Positions 54,983 through 63,276 of a DNA stretch of 64,000 nucleotides are shown piece after piece. Where the stretch lies: assembly GCA_964640175.1 (NCBI GenBank), contig CAZXFW010000003.1:1-64000 (forward strand), in the 5' to 3' direction. The DNA is from JACKDX01 sp964640175. Lineage in GTDB: Bacteria > Myxococcota_A > Polyangia > Polyangiales > GCA-016699535. The notes below the pieces were generated by a model. The model did not search any database. It worked only from the letters and a program-made list of their open reading frames with translations, and had not been told where the DNA came from. The position numbers and the translations under genes were made by a program. Numbering within the stretch: position 1 is the stretch's first letter; every line of letters starts with the position of its first letter.

Positions 54983-55888
54983 TTGGCACACTCTGATATC
55001 AAGACCCGTATCACCCCAGTTAACGACCTAGTCTTTCGCACAGGGGGCGGTGAAGATTGTCTTGTCATCATCTATTCTCCAAAACAAGAGAACCTGGGCA
55101 AACGCTGTGTGTTTGGTCAAGACGCTGTCAACATTGGGCGTGGAATTGAAAACCAGCTCGTACTGGAAAGCGATAGCGTGTCACGACGCCATTGTCGCAT
55201 TCAAAAACAGAATAACGCATGGGTAATTTCAGATTTAAACTCCACCAATGGAACATATGTTAATGACGTCCAAATCAAGTCATACGCGCTCCAAAAAGGA
55301 GACCAACTCAAGGTTGGCGATACTATTTTTAAATACCTAAGTGGCTCTGATATCGAAAACCAGTACCACGAAGCCATCTACCGAATGACCATCATTGATG
55401 GCCTGACTACTACTTTTAATAAGCGGTACATTATTGAAACCTTGCAACGCGAAATCTCTCGCGCTCGCAGACATTCACGGCCACTCGCACTGCTTATGTG
55501 CGACATTGATCATTTCAAACATATCAATGACACCTATGGGCATCTTGCAGGAGACTATGTTCTGAAAGAATTGGTAAACACCGTGCGCTCTATTTTACGC
55601 CCTGACGATGTAATGGGCCGATACGGCGGTGAAGAATTCGTCCTTGTTTTGCCTGAGACAGATCTCAAAGGAGCTCTCGAAGTTTCTGAGCGCATGCGTA
55701 AAGTTGTCGAATCCCATCCATTTTCATTCGAGGGCGAACTCCTAAACGGAAAAGAACACCATGGAATCACCATCTCCATAGGCGTCACTGAACTTGCTGA
55801 GGAGTGGCTCGACCAAGACTTTCTCAAAGCAGCAGACGAAAAACTTTATGAAGCTAAAAAAGCAGGCCGAAACCAATCCGCAAGCTAA
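54983..55888 (+). CDS. FHA-GGDEF diguanylate cyclase
   Basis: The 301-residue protein appears to start at TTG 54983 with a GAGG site 8 bases upstream. An FHA domain (about 35-115) shows NIGRG, SDSVSRRHCRI and DLNSTNGTYVND, the phosphothreonine-binding pattern. A GGDEF domain follows with CDIDHFKHINDTYGH, active-site GGEEF in RYGGEEFVLV and an RPDD inhibitory site at the usual five-residue spacing before it. It should make cyclic di-GMP with product feedback and be steered by a phosphoprotein partner. The fusion is common in myxobacteria. Confidence 0.92.
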   Translation: MAHSDIKTRITPVNDLVFRTGGGEDCLVIIYSPKQENLGKRCVFGQDAVNIGRGIENQLVLESDSVSRRHCRIQKQNNAWVISDLNSTNGTYVNDVQIKSYALQKGDQLKVGDTIFKYLSGSDIENQYHEAIYRMTIIDGLTTTFNKRYIIETLQREISRARRHSRPLALLMCDIDHFKHINDTYGHLAGDYVLKELVNTVRSILRPDDVMGRYGGEEFVLVLPETDLKGALEVSERMRKVVESHPFSFEGELLNGKEHHGITISIGVTELAEEWLDQDFLKAADEKLYEAKKAGRNQSAS

Positions 55889-55955
55889 CGATCGCCGCTT
55901 GTTTAAGCGCCTTCTGTGCTGGGGAGACATCCCCTTGGCTTTGAGGTAGACTTGG

Positions 55956-57464
55956 ATGCTTATGCGCCGCCCTCTGGCTTATGCACTTCCTTTGCTAGGA
56001 GCCTTGACGCTCGGTACGCGTGTCAGCGCACACGATGTGCAGGTAGCCAGTCCTGTTCATTTAGAAAAATCCTCCGAAGAACGGCATCTTCCTGATTGGT
56101 TTCAAACATTGGAAATGCCTAACATCCCTGTACGGATGGAAGAACGTGTCATCGATTACCTCGTTTATTTCCATGATGATCCCCGTGGTAAAGAACGTAT
56201 TCGCACATGGTTCGAACGTAGCCAGATGTTTGAAGGTACCGTTCGGGCGAATCTGCGTGCCATGCAGCTTCCTGAAGACTTGTTGTATGTCACAATGGTT
56301 GAAAGCAATTCGGACCCTCGCGTGCGCTCACGCAAAGGCGCGCTTGGATTATGGCAGTTCGTCCGTAAGACAGCGTCCCACTTCAAACTGACACGCAACC
56401 GTTGGGTAGATACCCGCATCGATCCCGATCTATCCACTGTCGCCGCTGGACGTTATCTTAATGAACTCTATCAGCGTTATGGCACGTGGGAGCTTGCTCT
56501 GGCTGCATACAACATGGGGCCTGGCGCATTAACGCAAGCCATCCGCAAGTACAATACCAATGACTACGCCGTCCTCTCGCAAATTGAGGCAGGCCTGCCT
56601 TATGAAACGACTTATTATGTCGCACGTATTATGGCATGTATCATCGTTGGACATAATCGTGCGCTCTTTGACATCTCAGATAACGCTTCCGAAGAGAACG
56701 TTTCTGCCCGACTGGAGGTGCCTGGCGGAATTTACCTGCGCACTATCGCCCAAGCAGCCAACGTACCTTTGCAACAGCTTCGTCAGCTAAACCCAGGACT
56801 ACTTCGACTAAGAACGCCTCCGTCAGAAGCTACTTGGGTCGTACATATTCCTCATCATGCCCTTGAACCTTTTGAAAATCGATGGCGAGGCCGCTACCGA
56901 GTCCTCGAAACACATGAGTTAACGGCAATTAAAAACCCTGTTGTCTCCTACGAAAGCCCACGCCTGCAGCGGAGGCCAAAAAGTCGCAGTGCTACTGAAG
57001 CGCTGTTTGTTGCTGTTCCGGAAAAACAATTTCACTATTCTGATCGAATACGCGTATTTCATCCGGTTAAGGCGCCCATCAAAGCCCACGACCTCGCCTC
57101 CCGGTATGGCGTTTTACTCAAAGAACTTTGTGCGTGGAATCACATTGATTTCAGAGCCCCTCTGCATCCCGGCATGATTGTCCAAATGTTCTTAAAGGAG
57201 CTGCCTGCAGAAGCCGATTCTGCTTACTTACTTGATAAAGATGTAATTCTATCGCCTCTAGGAAGTCCGGAATTCTTTGACCATCACGAAGCTGCACGAA
57301 AACGTCAGCGAATTATCTACACTACAAAAGCAGGCGATACCCTTCGCTCCTTAGCCCGTCGTTATGAGCTTTCTGTTCGTTCATTGAGTCGTATTAATCG
57401 CTTCAGTCGCCGCGCCACACTTGAACCAGGGCAACAGCTCGTCATCTATGCTCCAAAGAGCTAA
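55956..57464 (+). CDS. Membrane-bound lytic transglycosylase with LysM, MltD-like
   Basis: The 502-residue protein has a signal peptide (ending RVSA) and no obvious lipobox. The SLT domain (about 100-230) has the catalytic glutamate in VTMVESNSDP, then KGALGLWQF and LAAYNMGPGAL, the MltD/Slt family-1 pattern. The middle carries degenerate LysM-like units, and the last 45 residues are a clear LysM (IIYTTKAGDTLRSLARRYEL...). It cleaves peptidoglycan glycan chains to 1,6-anhydro ends for wall remodelling. It follows the FHA-GGDEF gene by 67 bases. Confidence 0.9.
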   Translation: MLMRRPLAYALPLLGALTLGTRVSAHDVQVASPVHLEKSSEERHLPDWFQTLEMPNIPVRMEERVIDYLVYFHDDPRGKERIRTWFERSQMFEGTVRANLRAMQLPEDLLYVTMVESNSDPRVRSRKGALGLWQFVRKTASHFKLTRNRWVDTRIDPDLSTVAAGRYLNELYQRYGTWELALAAYNMGPGALTQAIRKYNTNDYAVLSQIEAGLPYETTYYVARIMACIIVGHNRALFDISDNASEENVSARLEVPGGIYLRTIAQAANVPLQQLRQLNPGLLRLRTPPSEATWVVHIPHHALEPFENRWRGRYRVLETHELTAIKNPVVSYESPRLQRRPKSRSATEALFVAVPEKQFHYSDRIRVFHPVKAPIKAHDLASRYGVLLKELCAWNHIDFRAPLHPGMIVQMFLKELPAEADSAYLLDKDVILSPLGSPEFFDHHEAARKRQRIIYTTKAGDTLRSLARRYELSVRSLSRINRFSRRATLEPGQQLVIYAPKS

Positions 57465-57511
57465 CACAGCCTTTGGGAAGCCTCCGATGGGCATCTGTAC
57501 CGCAGGTGGGC

Positions 57512-57540
57512 TTGACTTACACGGGACGTAAGCCTAAGAT
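57512..57540 (+). promoter_or_regulatory. Sigma70-type promoter before dksA
   Basis: TTGACT (57512-57517), a 17-base spacer and TAAGAT (57535-57540) make a good housekeeping promoter. The predicted start is near 57547, leaving a leader of about 40 bases to the dksA ATG. Confidence 0.6.
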
Positions 57541-57588
57541 TTTCGGCTCCCGATTAGAGGGATGGCCGAAGCAAGAAGGATAGGTTAT

Positions 57589-57951
57589 ATGAAAAAAACC
57601 GATCTAAACCGTCTAAAAACAATCCTCGAAGAAAAAAGAGCAGCGTTGATAAAAAATGCTCAGCAAACATTTGCAGAGGACATGGCGCTTGACGCCAACG
57701 ATCTTCCAGATGAAATGGATCTTGCTTCTAGCGAATATATCCAGTCGTTCACATTCCGTCTCCGCGGGAGAGAACGTACGTTCCTAGAAAAGATCAACAC
57801 CGCGTTAAAAAAGATTGAAGACGGTACGTTTGGTACCTGCGAAAATTGCGAGGAACCTATCTCTCTCAAGCGTCTTGAAGCGCGTCCAGAAACCACGCTT
57901 TGCATACGCTGCAAAGAAGACCAGGAACGCATGGAGAAAGACTACGCCTGA
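57589..57951 (+). CDS. dksA: DksA/TraR-family zinc-finger transcription factor
   Basis: ATG 57589, with AGAAGGA 8 bases upstream, gives 120 residues; an upstream in-frame ATG (57562) touches its own GAGGG and is less likely. A coiled-coil hairpin (about 5-75, with an acidic DANDLPDEMDLAS tip region) precedes the C4 zinc finger GTCENCEEP...LCIRCKEDQE. DksA enters the RNA polymerase secondary channel and works with ppGpp in the stringent response. The start of the next open frame overlaps its 3' part. Confidence 0.88.
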   Translation: MKKTDLNRLKTILEEKRAALIKNAQQTFAEDMALDANDLPDEMDLASSEYIQSFTFRLRGRERTFLEKINTALKKIEDGTFGTCENCEEPISLKRLEARPETTLCIRCKEDQERMEKDYA

Positions 57952-59176
57952 GGGAGATGCAACAGTCGAAGGAACTGCCTCAGACACTCTCAATCGTGCG
58001 CGCATCCTTCAAATTTGTTCACTTGCCTTCGTGCTTTTGTATGGCTACGGCTTAATCCGTCCTGCCACTGAGTCACTTTTTCTTGAACAATACGATAGCG
58101 CCTTGCTTCCGGCGGCATGGATTGCCGTTGCTGCGTTTGCTGGGGCAAGTGTTTTTGCCTACACATCATTGGTTACTCACTTCAGCCTGCCAAATTTGTT
58201 GGTTATTGGCGCCATTCTCAACGCAAGTCTGTTGATTATTTTGGAAATTTTGCGTGCGCGCCTATGGAGCGACAGTGTCTTCGCTCTTTACATCTGGAAA
58301 GATGTCTACATTGTGATGATGTTGGAAATTGTATGGAGTTGGGCTCACGTAGTGTTTCTTGCCACAACTGCTCGATGGGCTTACGGCTTATTTTGCGCAG
58401 CCGGCTCCCTGGGAAGCATTAGTGGCAACCTGACCGTAGGAATACTTGCAAACCACTTTGGAACGTCTTCAAGTCTGCTTTTTGCTCTTCCCTTGTTTGC
58501 GGTGATCATTTGGATCACCACCTGGCCTGCTTCTCAAAAAGTGCAATACCGCTTTATTCAGGCGAAACGTGAACCGGAATCGCTGAAACTCCGTCCAAGT
58601 TCCAGACACTATCTTTTACTCATCTTAGCTTTGGTAATTACGGTTCAGCTCGTGATCACCTGGATTGATTTTTTATACAATCAAGCGCTGGAGCAGCACT
58701 ATCCCAATGTTGATGGACGCACTGCCATGGCCGGGCGAGTCTATGCAACGATTGATGGCCTGGCCTTGGTACTACAACTCGGCACGGGAATTTTGGTGCG
58801 AGTCTTTTCTTTGCCAGGCGTCCTCGTGGCGATTCCAAGTATGGTGGGAACCACTGTACTGGCTCTCTTAGCATGGCCTGGATTTTTTAGCGCAGCCTCT
58901 ACCAAAACCATTAGTAAAGCAATGGACTACTCCTTGCTCAAAGCCAGTAAAGAAATGCTTTATCTGCCTCTGAACTATGGTGAAAAGACACGTGCCAAAG
59001 CTCTTATTGATATGTTTGGGTACCGATCGGCCAAAGGAGCCGCTTCCCTACTACTGTTACTGCTAATCTCTGCGGTACCGTCCCCCACCCTGGCAGCGTT
59101 GACCGTGCTCGGCGTTGCCTTATGGTGGGCTTTAGCCTTTCACCTAGGCCGACACTATCCCAAGTCGACTCAATAG
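57815..59176 (+). CDS. Nucleotide-transporter-like membrane protein (ATP:ADP antiporter family relative)
   Basis: The frame encodes about 10-12 membrane segments from residue 66 onward. A late motif SKEMLYLPLNYGEKTRAKALIDMFGYRSAKG strongly resembles the NTT/Npt ATP:ADP antiporter family. The first 60 residues are only the shifted reading of dksA. In-frame start codons exist only inside dksA (ATG 57815, TTG 57827, TTG 57875), none with a good ribosome site. A well-placed ATG at 57957 (GAGGGAG before it) lies in another frame. The true start is unresolved: a frameshift or sequence error near 57957-58010 is possible. Free-living bacteria carry such homologues with unknown substrates. Confidence 0.65.
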   Translation: MKTVRLVPAKIARNLSLSSVLKRVQKPRFAYAAKKTRNAWRKTTPEGDATVEGTASDTLNRARILQICSLAFVLLYGYGLIRPATESLFLEQYDSALLPAAWIAVAAFAGASVFAYTSLVTHFSLPNLLVIGAILNASLLIILEILRARLWSDSVFALYIWKDVYIVMMLEIVWSWAHVVFLATTARWAYGLFCAAGSLGSISGNLTVGILANHFGTSSSLLFALPLFAVIIWITTWPASQKVQYRFIQAKREPESLKLRPSSRHYLLLILALVITVQLVITWIDFLYNQALEQHYPNVDGRTAMAGRVYATIDGLALVLQLGTGILVRVFSLPGVLVAIPSMVGTTVLALLAWPGFFSAASTKTISKAMDYSLLKASKEMLYLPLNYGEKTRAKALIDMFGYRSAKGAASLLLLLLISAVPSPTLAALTVLGVALWWALAFHLGRHYPKSTQ

Positions 59177-60273
59177 CCTTTAGGCATTTCTGCACGGTCC
59201 TGAACCAACACTTCACGTACAGACGACGTTACCATGCATGCCGCCGTATGCTTACGCACATCAACCACCCGAAGTTCAGCAATCGCTTCATCGGGATAGT
59301 TTGGCTGATCGGGCAGTTCCACAGTGGATCCAAGCCGTCGAGGGTGCGAATCCATTGATTGCTGCCAAGGGTCACCGCTGCTCACTACGATAAAACGGTT
59401 ACCCACCTCGACGCCCTGTTCGCGACCTACATTGACAAACACCACTCCAGAATCACCGTTGAGACGTTGTGGCCGCAAAGACGCTACTACTTTTGCACGG
59501 ATACCCTTTCGATTGGTACGCGGCTCAACTTCTACAAAACGCCGCTTCATAGGGGCCACCTTGTAACCACGTTCCACGGGGTCGAGCGACTCGACGATCA
59601 CCCCTCGGCTCAATTGAGTATCGTGATCATAGTCTTCAATGCGTACGGTTCCATACACACGAATAAGTTCACCCTCTTCGTCGTCAAGTCGCTGATCCTG
59701 AGGAACCTCGGCAAAGATAGCAAGCTCCTGCCCGGCTTTCGCAAATTTAGGGTCTTCAAAACGCACATAGATCTGATCATAAACATCTAAGAGCATGTGC
59801 TCACTATTCGCTCCTGTGATAACGCCTGCAGCTTCTAATGCATCCCGTTCCAGAAACCCTTCATTGCGCAAAAACACAGCATTGCTCTTATGCAGGGAGG
59901 TTTTGATTTTTACTTTCCCACCAGAAAGTAATGTTGCTACTTGTTCTTCGGAACCAAGCCGAAGCTTAAGAATGCTGCCAGGATAGATCCAATGGGGGTT
60001 GGTGATCTCAGGATTGTACGACCAAATACGCGGCCATTCCCAGGAACTCCCGACATAGTGGCCAGTCACACTCCATAATGTATCGCCCTTTAGAACCAGA
60101 TGGGTTTCTGGAGTTTGTACTGGCTTAGCAACCGATAACGGCGTTGCTTGCTTTGAGGATTCTCCGTAGCTTTCAAAAGGATCCGCGACCTTAATCTCAT
60201 CAGGGCGTAATTGCGCATGGACGCTCCCGGCGTAGGATGTGACCATCGCTAAGATACAAAGTTTAAGTTTCAT
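59170..60273 (-). CDS. LysM-domain periplasmic protein
   Basis: The 367-residue protein has a signal peptide (ending SVHAQ) and an N-terminal LysM domain (about 58-108, HLVLKGDTLWSVTGHYVGSSWEWPRIWSYNPEI...). About 250 residues of beta-rich sequence follow with repeated units of the type VYGTVRIEDY and VVFVNVGREQGVEVGNRF. The same layout is seen in deltaproteobacterial envelope proteins of unknown role that bind peptidoglycan. The start overlaps the stop of the TPR gene (ATGA, 60270-60273). The 3' end overlaps the transporter gene by 7 bases. Confidence 0.85.
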   Translation of the reverse strand: MKLKLCILAMVTSYAGSVHAQLRPDEIKVADPFESYGESSKQATPLSVAKPVQTPETHLVLKGDTLWSVTGHYVGSSWEWPRIWSYNPEITNPHWIYPGSILKLRLGSEEQVATLLSGGKVKIKTSLHKSNAVFLRNEGFLERDALEAAGVITGANSEHMLLDVYDQIYVRFEDPKFAKAGQELAIFAEVPQDQRLDDEEGELIRVYGTVRIEDYDHDTQLSRGVIVESLDPVERGYKVAPMKRRFVEVEPRTNRKGIRAKVVASLRPQRLNGDSGVVFVNVGREQGVEVGNRFIVVSSGDPWQQSMDSHPRRLGSTVELPDQPNYPDEAIAELRVVDVRKHTAACMVTSSVREVLVQDRAEMPKGY

Positions 60274-61070
60274 GTAGCCCCCTCACGCGCCGCGATTTTA
60301 GCAGCGCCACTGGTTGGATAGTGGCGTTGCACCGCCTTGAAGTAATTTTTTGCTGTTTTGGAGTGCCCCATCCGTGCGTAACAATATCCGACACTTAGCA
60401 AAGCTTCTGCCCTTTTATTGCCGTTTGGATACGCACGAAGCATTTCCTGAAAATCTGCTAAAGCGTGCTCATAGTCACGCTGAATATAGTAAACCACTCC
60501 GCGCCAGTACAACGCATTGTCCGCATAGGGATGTGTCGGATGTTCAGCGATGAATGCGGTTAACCCTTGCAAAGCCTGAGCAAACTTTCGCGACGTTAAT
60601 AGCATCAGTGCTTGACGATATTGTTCCGCCGGCGAATGCACGGAAAGACCAGAAGTCGTCCCCTGCGATACGCCAGGTGGCTCAGTCGAGGAGCCATAAA
60701 GTCGAAGCAACGGCCTGGGCTCTTTCGGATCGGATACGGGCATGAACGCCTCAGACTCAGGCTGTGGCTCTGATCGAATCACCACGGTTTCCTTAGGGAC
60801 TGCCGTACTTTGCAACACTGTGTCCTCTAATTGCTTCGCTTGGGCTTCCATTAATGCCACGCGTCCCTCAAGCTCTCGGATGCGGGTTTGTTGTCCTTCA
60901 GAACGACGTTCCAACTGCTGAAGCTGCCGTTGCGAGCCTTGAGCAGAATGATTACTTGCCGTTGTTGCCGAAGGTGCCTGACTATGTGAAGCACATGCTT
61001 CTAGCATGCATAGAATAACCAAACTCACGCTGGTCATTCGGAGCGCTTGTGTTAACTCAAGTTTCCCCAT
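60270..61070 (-). CDS. CpoB/YbgF-like lipoprotein with TPR repeats
   Basis: The 266-residue product has a lipoprotein signal (CMLEAC, cysteine about 26); Met12 could also be the start. A coiled coil (about 45-85, QLQQLERRSEGQQTRIRELEGRVALMEAQ) precedes a linker and three tetratricopeptide repeats (about 150-262) in the arrangement of CpoB/YbgF. CpoB coordinates outer-membrane constriction with peptidoglycan synthesis beside Tol-Pal, which is not encoded here. It is coupled to the LysM protein downstream, suggesting a joint cell-wall task. Confidence 0.82.
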   Translation of the reverse strand: MGKLELTQALRMTSVSLVILCMLEACASHSQAPSATTASNHSAQGSQRQLQQLERRSEGQQTRIRELEGRVALMEAQAKQLEDTVLQSTAVPKETVVIRSEPQPESEAFMPVSDPKEPRPLLRLYGSSTEPPGVSQGTTSGLSVHSPAEQYRQALMLLTSRKFAQALQGLTAFIAEHPTHPYADNALYWRGVVYYIQRDYEHALADFQEMLRAYPNGNKRAEALLSVGYCYARMGHSKTAKNYFKAVQRHYPTSGAAKIAAREGAT

Positions 61071-61124
61071 GAGACTTAGATTTCATGGTAGAAAAGCGTG
61101 TGAGTCAGGGTCAAATAAGAGGGG

Positions 61125-62645
61125 CTAGTCCTGAGAAACTACCGTAAAAAAGGCTCCTCCTCGGCGCACAACCTGCAGCAATGCTTTCCCGTCCCCCAAT
61201 GCCCTGGTAAGGTCAGCCGACTGGGCAACAGGGGTACGATCGGCCTCAACAATCAGGTCCCCTGCATGAAGCCCTGCCCGCTCTGCAGGTGAGCCTGACT
61301 CCACTTGGGCTACAACCATACCCGTCTTGCGTTGTACGCCGAGCTGTTCGGCCAACTGCGGTGTCAACGGCTGCACGTGCAATCCAAAACCGGGGGCCAC
61401 AGATGCACCACCTTGAGACGAATCATTGGAGGGCTCCTTATCGTCTTTACTCCGTGGGCGCTCTGCGGTTATCAGAGACAGGCGCTGTTTCTTTCCCTGC
61501 CTGAGAATGTCGATGGCAACCTTGGCGCCGATGGGTTTGGTTAATACGTTTCGCAACAAATCCCTGCCCTCTTTGATGCTCACACCATCCACAGAGAGAA
61601 TAATATCTCCTGACTTGACCCCTGCTTTGGCGGCAGGCCCCGATGGCTCGACATGGCTCACCAAGGCTCCTCGCGTCGCATCAACTCCAAACTGTTTTGC
61701 CAACTCGGGTGTCAGCTCTTGAAAACCCACACCAATCCACGCCCGACGCACCTTACCCGTAGTAATGAGTTGCTCGGTCACGTGACGTGCTAAAGCCGCC
61801 GGCACGGCAAACCCGATTCCTGTGCCACGGCCAACAATCATGGTGTTGATACCAAGCACTTCGCCTCGAAGGTTCACCAATGGTCCACCGGAGTTGCCAG
61901 GATTAATGCTCGCATCGGTTTGCAAATAATCCTCAATCTCGTTAGCCCCAATGCCGCCGCGACCGACTGCGCTAAGGACTCCAGCCGTCACGGTATAATC
62001 GAGCCCAAACGGCGAACCGATAGCAACAACCCACTGGCCTACACGAAGGTCATTGGGTTCTGCAAAGTTTACTGTAGGCAACTTGGTAGCGTTGATTTTA
62101 ACCACCGCTAAATCTGTCGCAGGATCGGTCCCGATGACTTTGCCTGTAAAGCTCCGGCCATCCTGCAACTGCACTTCAATCCGTGTCGCGTTATCAACCA
62201 CATGGTTGTTAGTCACCAGATAGCCATCCGCTCGGATAATAATGCCAGATCCACTGCCCCGCACGACAGGAGCCTGCTGCTGTCCACCTTCCCCAAAAGG
62301 ACCAAAGAAAAACTGGAAGGGATTTTGTGCAGCCGCACGTCGAGACTCGACACGCATGCTTACCACAGCCGGAGAAACTTGTTCCGCCACAGTAGATATT
62401 GCATCCCCTAAACGCTGGGCGTCTGCTATCGCACCTTTGCTTGGCGCAGTTGTGGTCGTCTTACCTACGCTGGCTACTGCATTCGTGTTACTCCCCGAGG
62501 AATCTGCCGATTGAGCTTCGGAATTATTCAGGCATGCCAAAGGAGCACACGCAGCCACCATCAACCAACCCGCCACCACATGGGGTTTACGAAGTGTGTA
62601 TTGTCCAAGCTTTTTACAATTACTTCCTATCATAGCCATCTTCAC
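61125..62645 (-). CDS. HtrA/DegP-family periplasmic serine protease
   Basis: The product has up to 506 residues. Starts at GTG 62645 or ATG 62633 both have acceptable spacing to ribosome-site-like sequence. An N-terminal hydrophobic segment with cysteines could be a lipoprotein signal or an anchor. The trypsin-like domain shows the triad: His in TNNHVVDN, Asp in DPATDLAVVKI, Ser in GNSGGPLVN. Two PDZ domains follow (about 300-385 and 415-500), the DegP/DegQ architecture. It degrades or refolds damaged envelope proteins. No stress-sigma promoter could be defined. Confidence 0.93.
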   Translation of the reverse strand: MKMAMIGSNCKKLGQYTLRKPHVVAGWLMVAACAPLACLNNSEAQSADSSGSNTNAVASVGKTTTTAPSKGAIADAQRLGDAISTVAEQVSPAVVSMRVESRRAAAQNPFQFFFGPFGEGGQQQAPVVRGSGSGIIIRADGYLVTNNHVVDNATRIEVQLQDGRSFTGKVIGTDPATDLAVVKINATKLPTVNFAEPNDLRVGQWVVAIGSPFGLDYTVTAGVLSAVGRGGIGANEIEDYLQTDASINPGNSGGPLVNLRGEVLGINTMIVGRGTGIGFAVPAALARHVTEQLITTGKVRRAWIGVGFQELTPELAKQFGVDATRGALVSHVEPSGPAAKAGVKSGDIILSVDGVSIKEGRDLLRNVLTKPIGAKVAIDILRQGKKQRLSLITAERPRSKDDKEPSNDSSQGGASVAPGFGLHVQPLTPQLAEQLGVQRKTGMVVAQVESGSPAERAGLHAGDLIVEADRTPVAQSADLTRALGDGKALLQVVRRGGAFFTVVSQD

Positions 62646-62820
62646 CTGTTTCCTATCTAAACTCCTTAATCAGGCCACTTATTCCCGAATATGATTGATG
62701 ATGGGAGTAATCATCTTGACTACACTAGCCCCCTATCAATGGCAAGGAGCGCGCAATCCCGACATATGCTCTGAAGCGGCGTATGCTATCCGCGACATGC
62801 TGATGGAGCACGTCGGCACA

Positions 62821-62862
62821 TATAAAAACGCACCGCATGATCCTTGATCATGCAGTGCGTTT
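62821..62862 (-). terminator. Intrinsic terminator of the small lipoprotein gene
   Basis: On the minus strand AAACGCAC pairs with GTGCGTTT and GCATGATC with GATCATGC, broken by one mismatch, around a 3-base loop. TTTTTATA follows. The stem starts 23 bases after the lipoprotein stop. This is the clearest terminator in the window. Confidence 0.87.
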
Positions 62863-62885
62863 CAGTACACACTATTATTGGTCGA

Positions 62886-63089
62886 CTATTCTGTTGCGTT
62901 CTCGACCTCGTCGCCAGCTTCCTCAACCGCTTCTCCGGTCTCTTGAGCTGCGTTGTCAGCTGCTGCTTCGATATCATCGCCAGCAGTCTCTGCGGTCTCC
63001 TGAGTTTCCTCAGTGTCGTCGCTGCTGCATCCTGCAGCTGAGAGAGCCATGCCAAAACAAAGGGTAATAAGTGCTAAATAGTTCCACAT
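62886..63089 (-). CDS. Tiny acidic lipoprotein
   Basis: The 67-residue product has a lipoprotein signal (LSAAGC, cysteine at 21). The 46-residue mature part is almost only Asp, Glu, Ala, Thr, Gln and Gly. A perfect AAGGAG site lies 9 bases before ATG and a strong terminator follows, so it is a real, self-contained and probably well-expressed gene despite its size. No family is recognised. Entericidin-like or surface-coat roles are conceivable. A 16-bp palindrome lies 83 bases upstream. Confidence 0.8.
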   Translation of the reverse strand: MWNYLALITLCFGMALSAAGCSSDDTEETQETAETAGDDIEAAADNAAQETGEAVEEAGDEVENATE

Positions 63090-63171
63090 ATAGAAGATCT
63101 CCTTATAAGGTTCAGTGTCTTTGACAGACGTTGTGCCACAAATTGCCGAACATAGGCAACTACACTTTTAT

Positions 63172-63187
63172 TGAAGGAATTCCTTCA
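63172..63187. repeat. Perfect 16-bp palindrome upstream of the tiny lipoprotein
   Basis: TGAAGGAATTCCTTCA is its own reverse complement. It lies in the 187-base gap between the CoA-transferase stop and the small lipoprotein start. It may be an operator, or chance: it has no T tract and is too short to be a terminator. Confidence 0.6.
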
Positions 63188-63276
63188 TTACCTAGCCGGT
63201 ATAGCTCAATCTCGACAACAATCGCCCTAATAGCCCGAATCCTGTGATTCCATAGAAAATCCCGCGACAACCTTAC

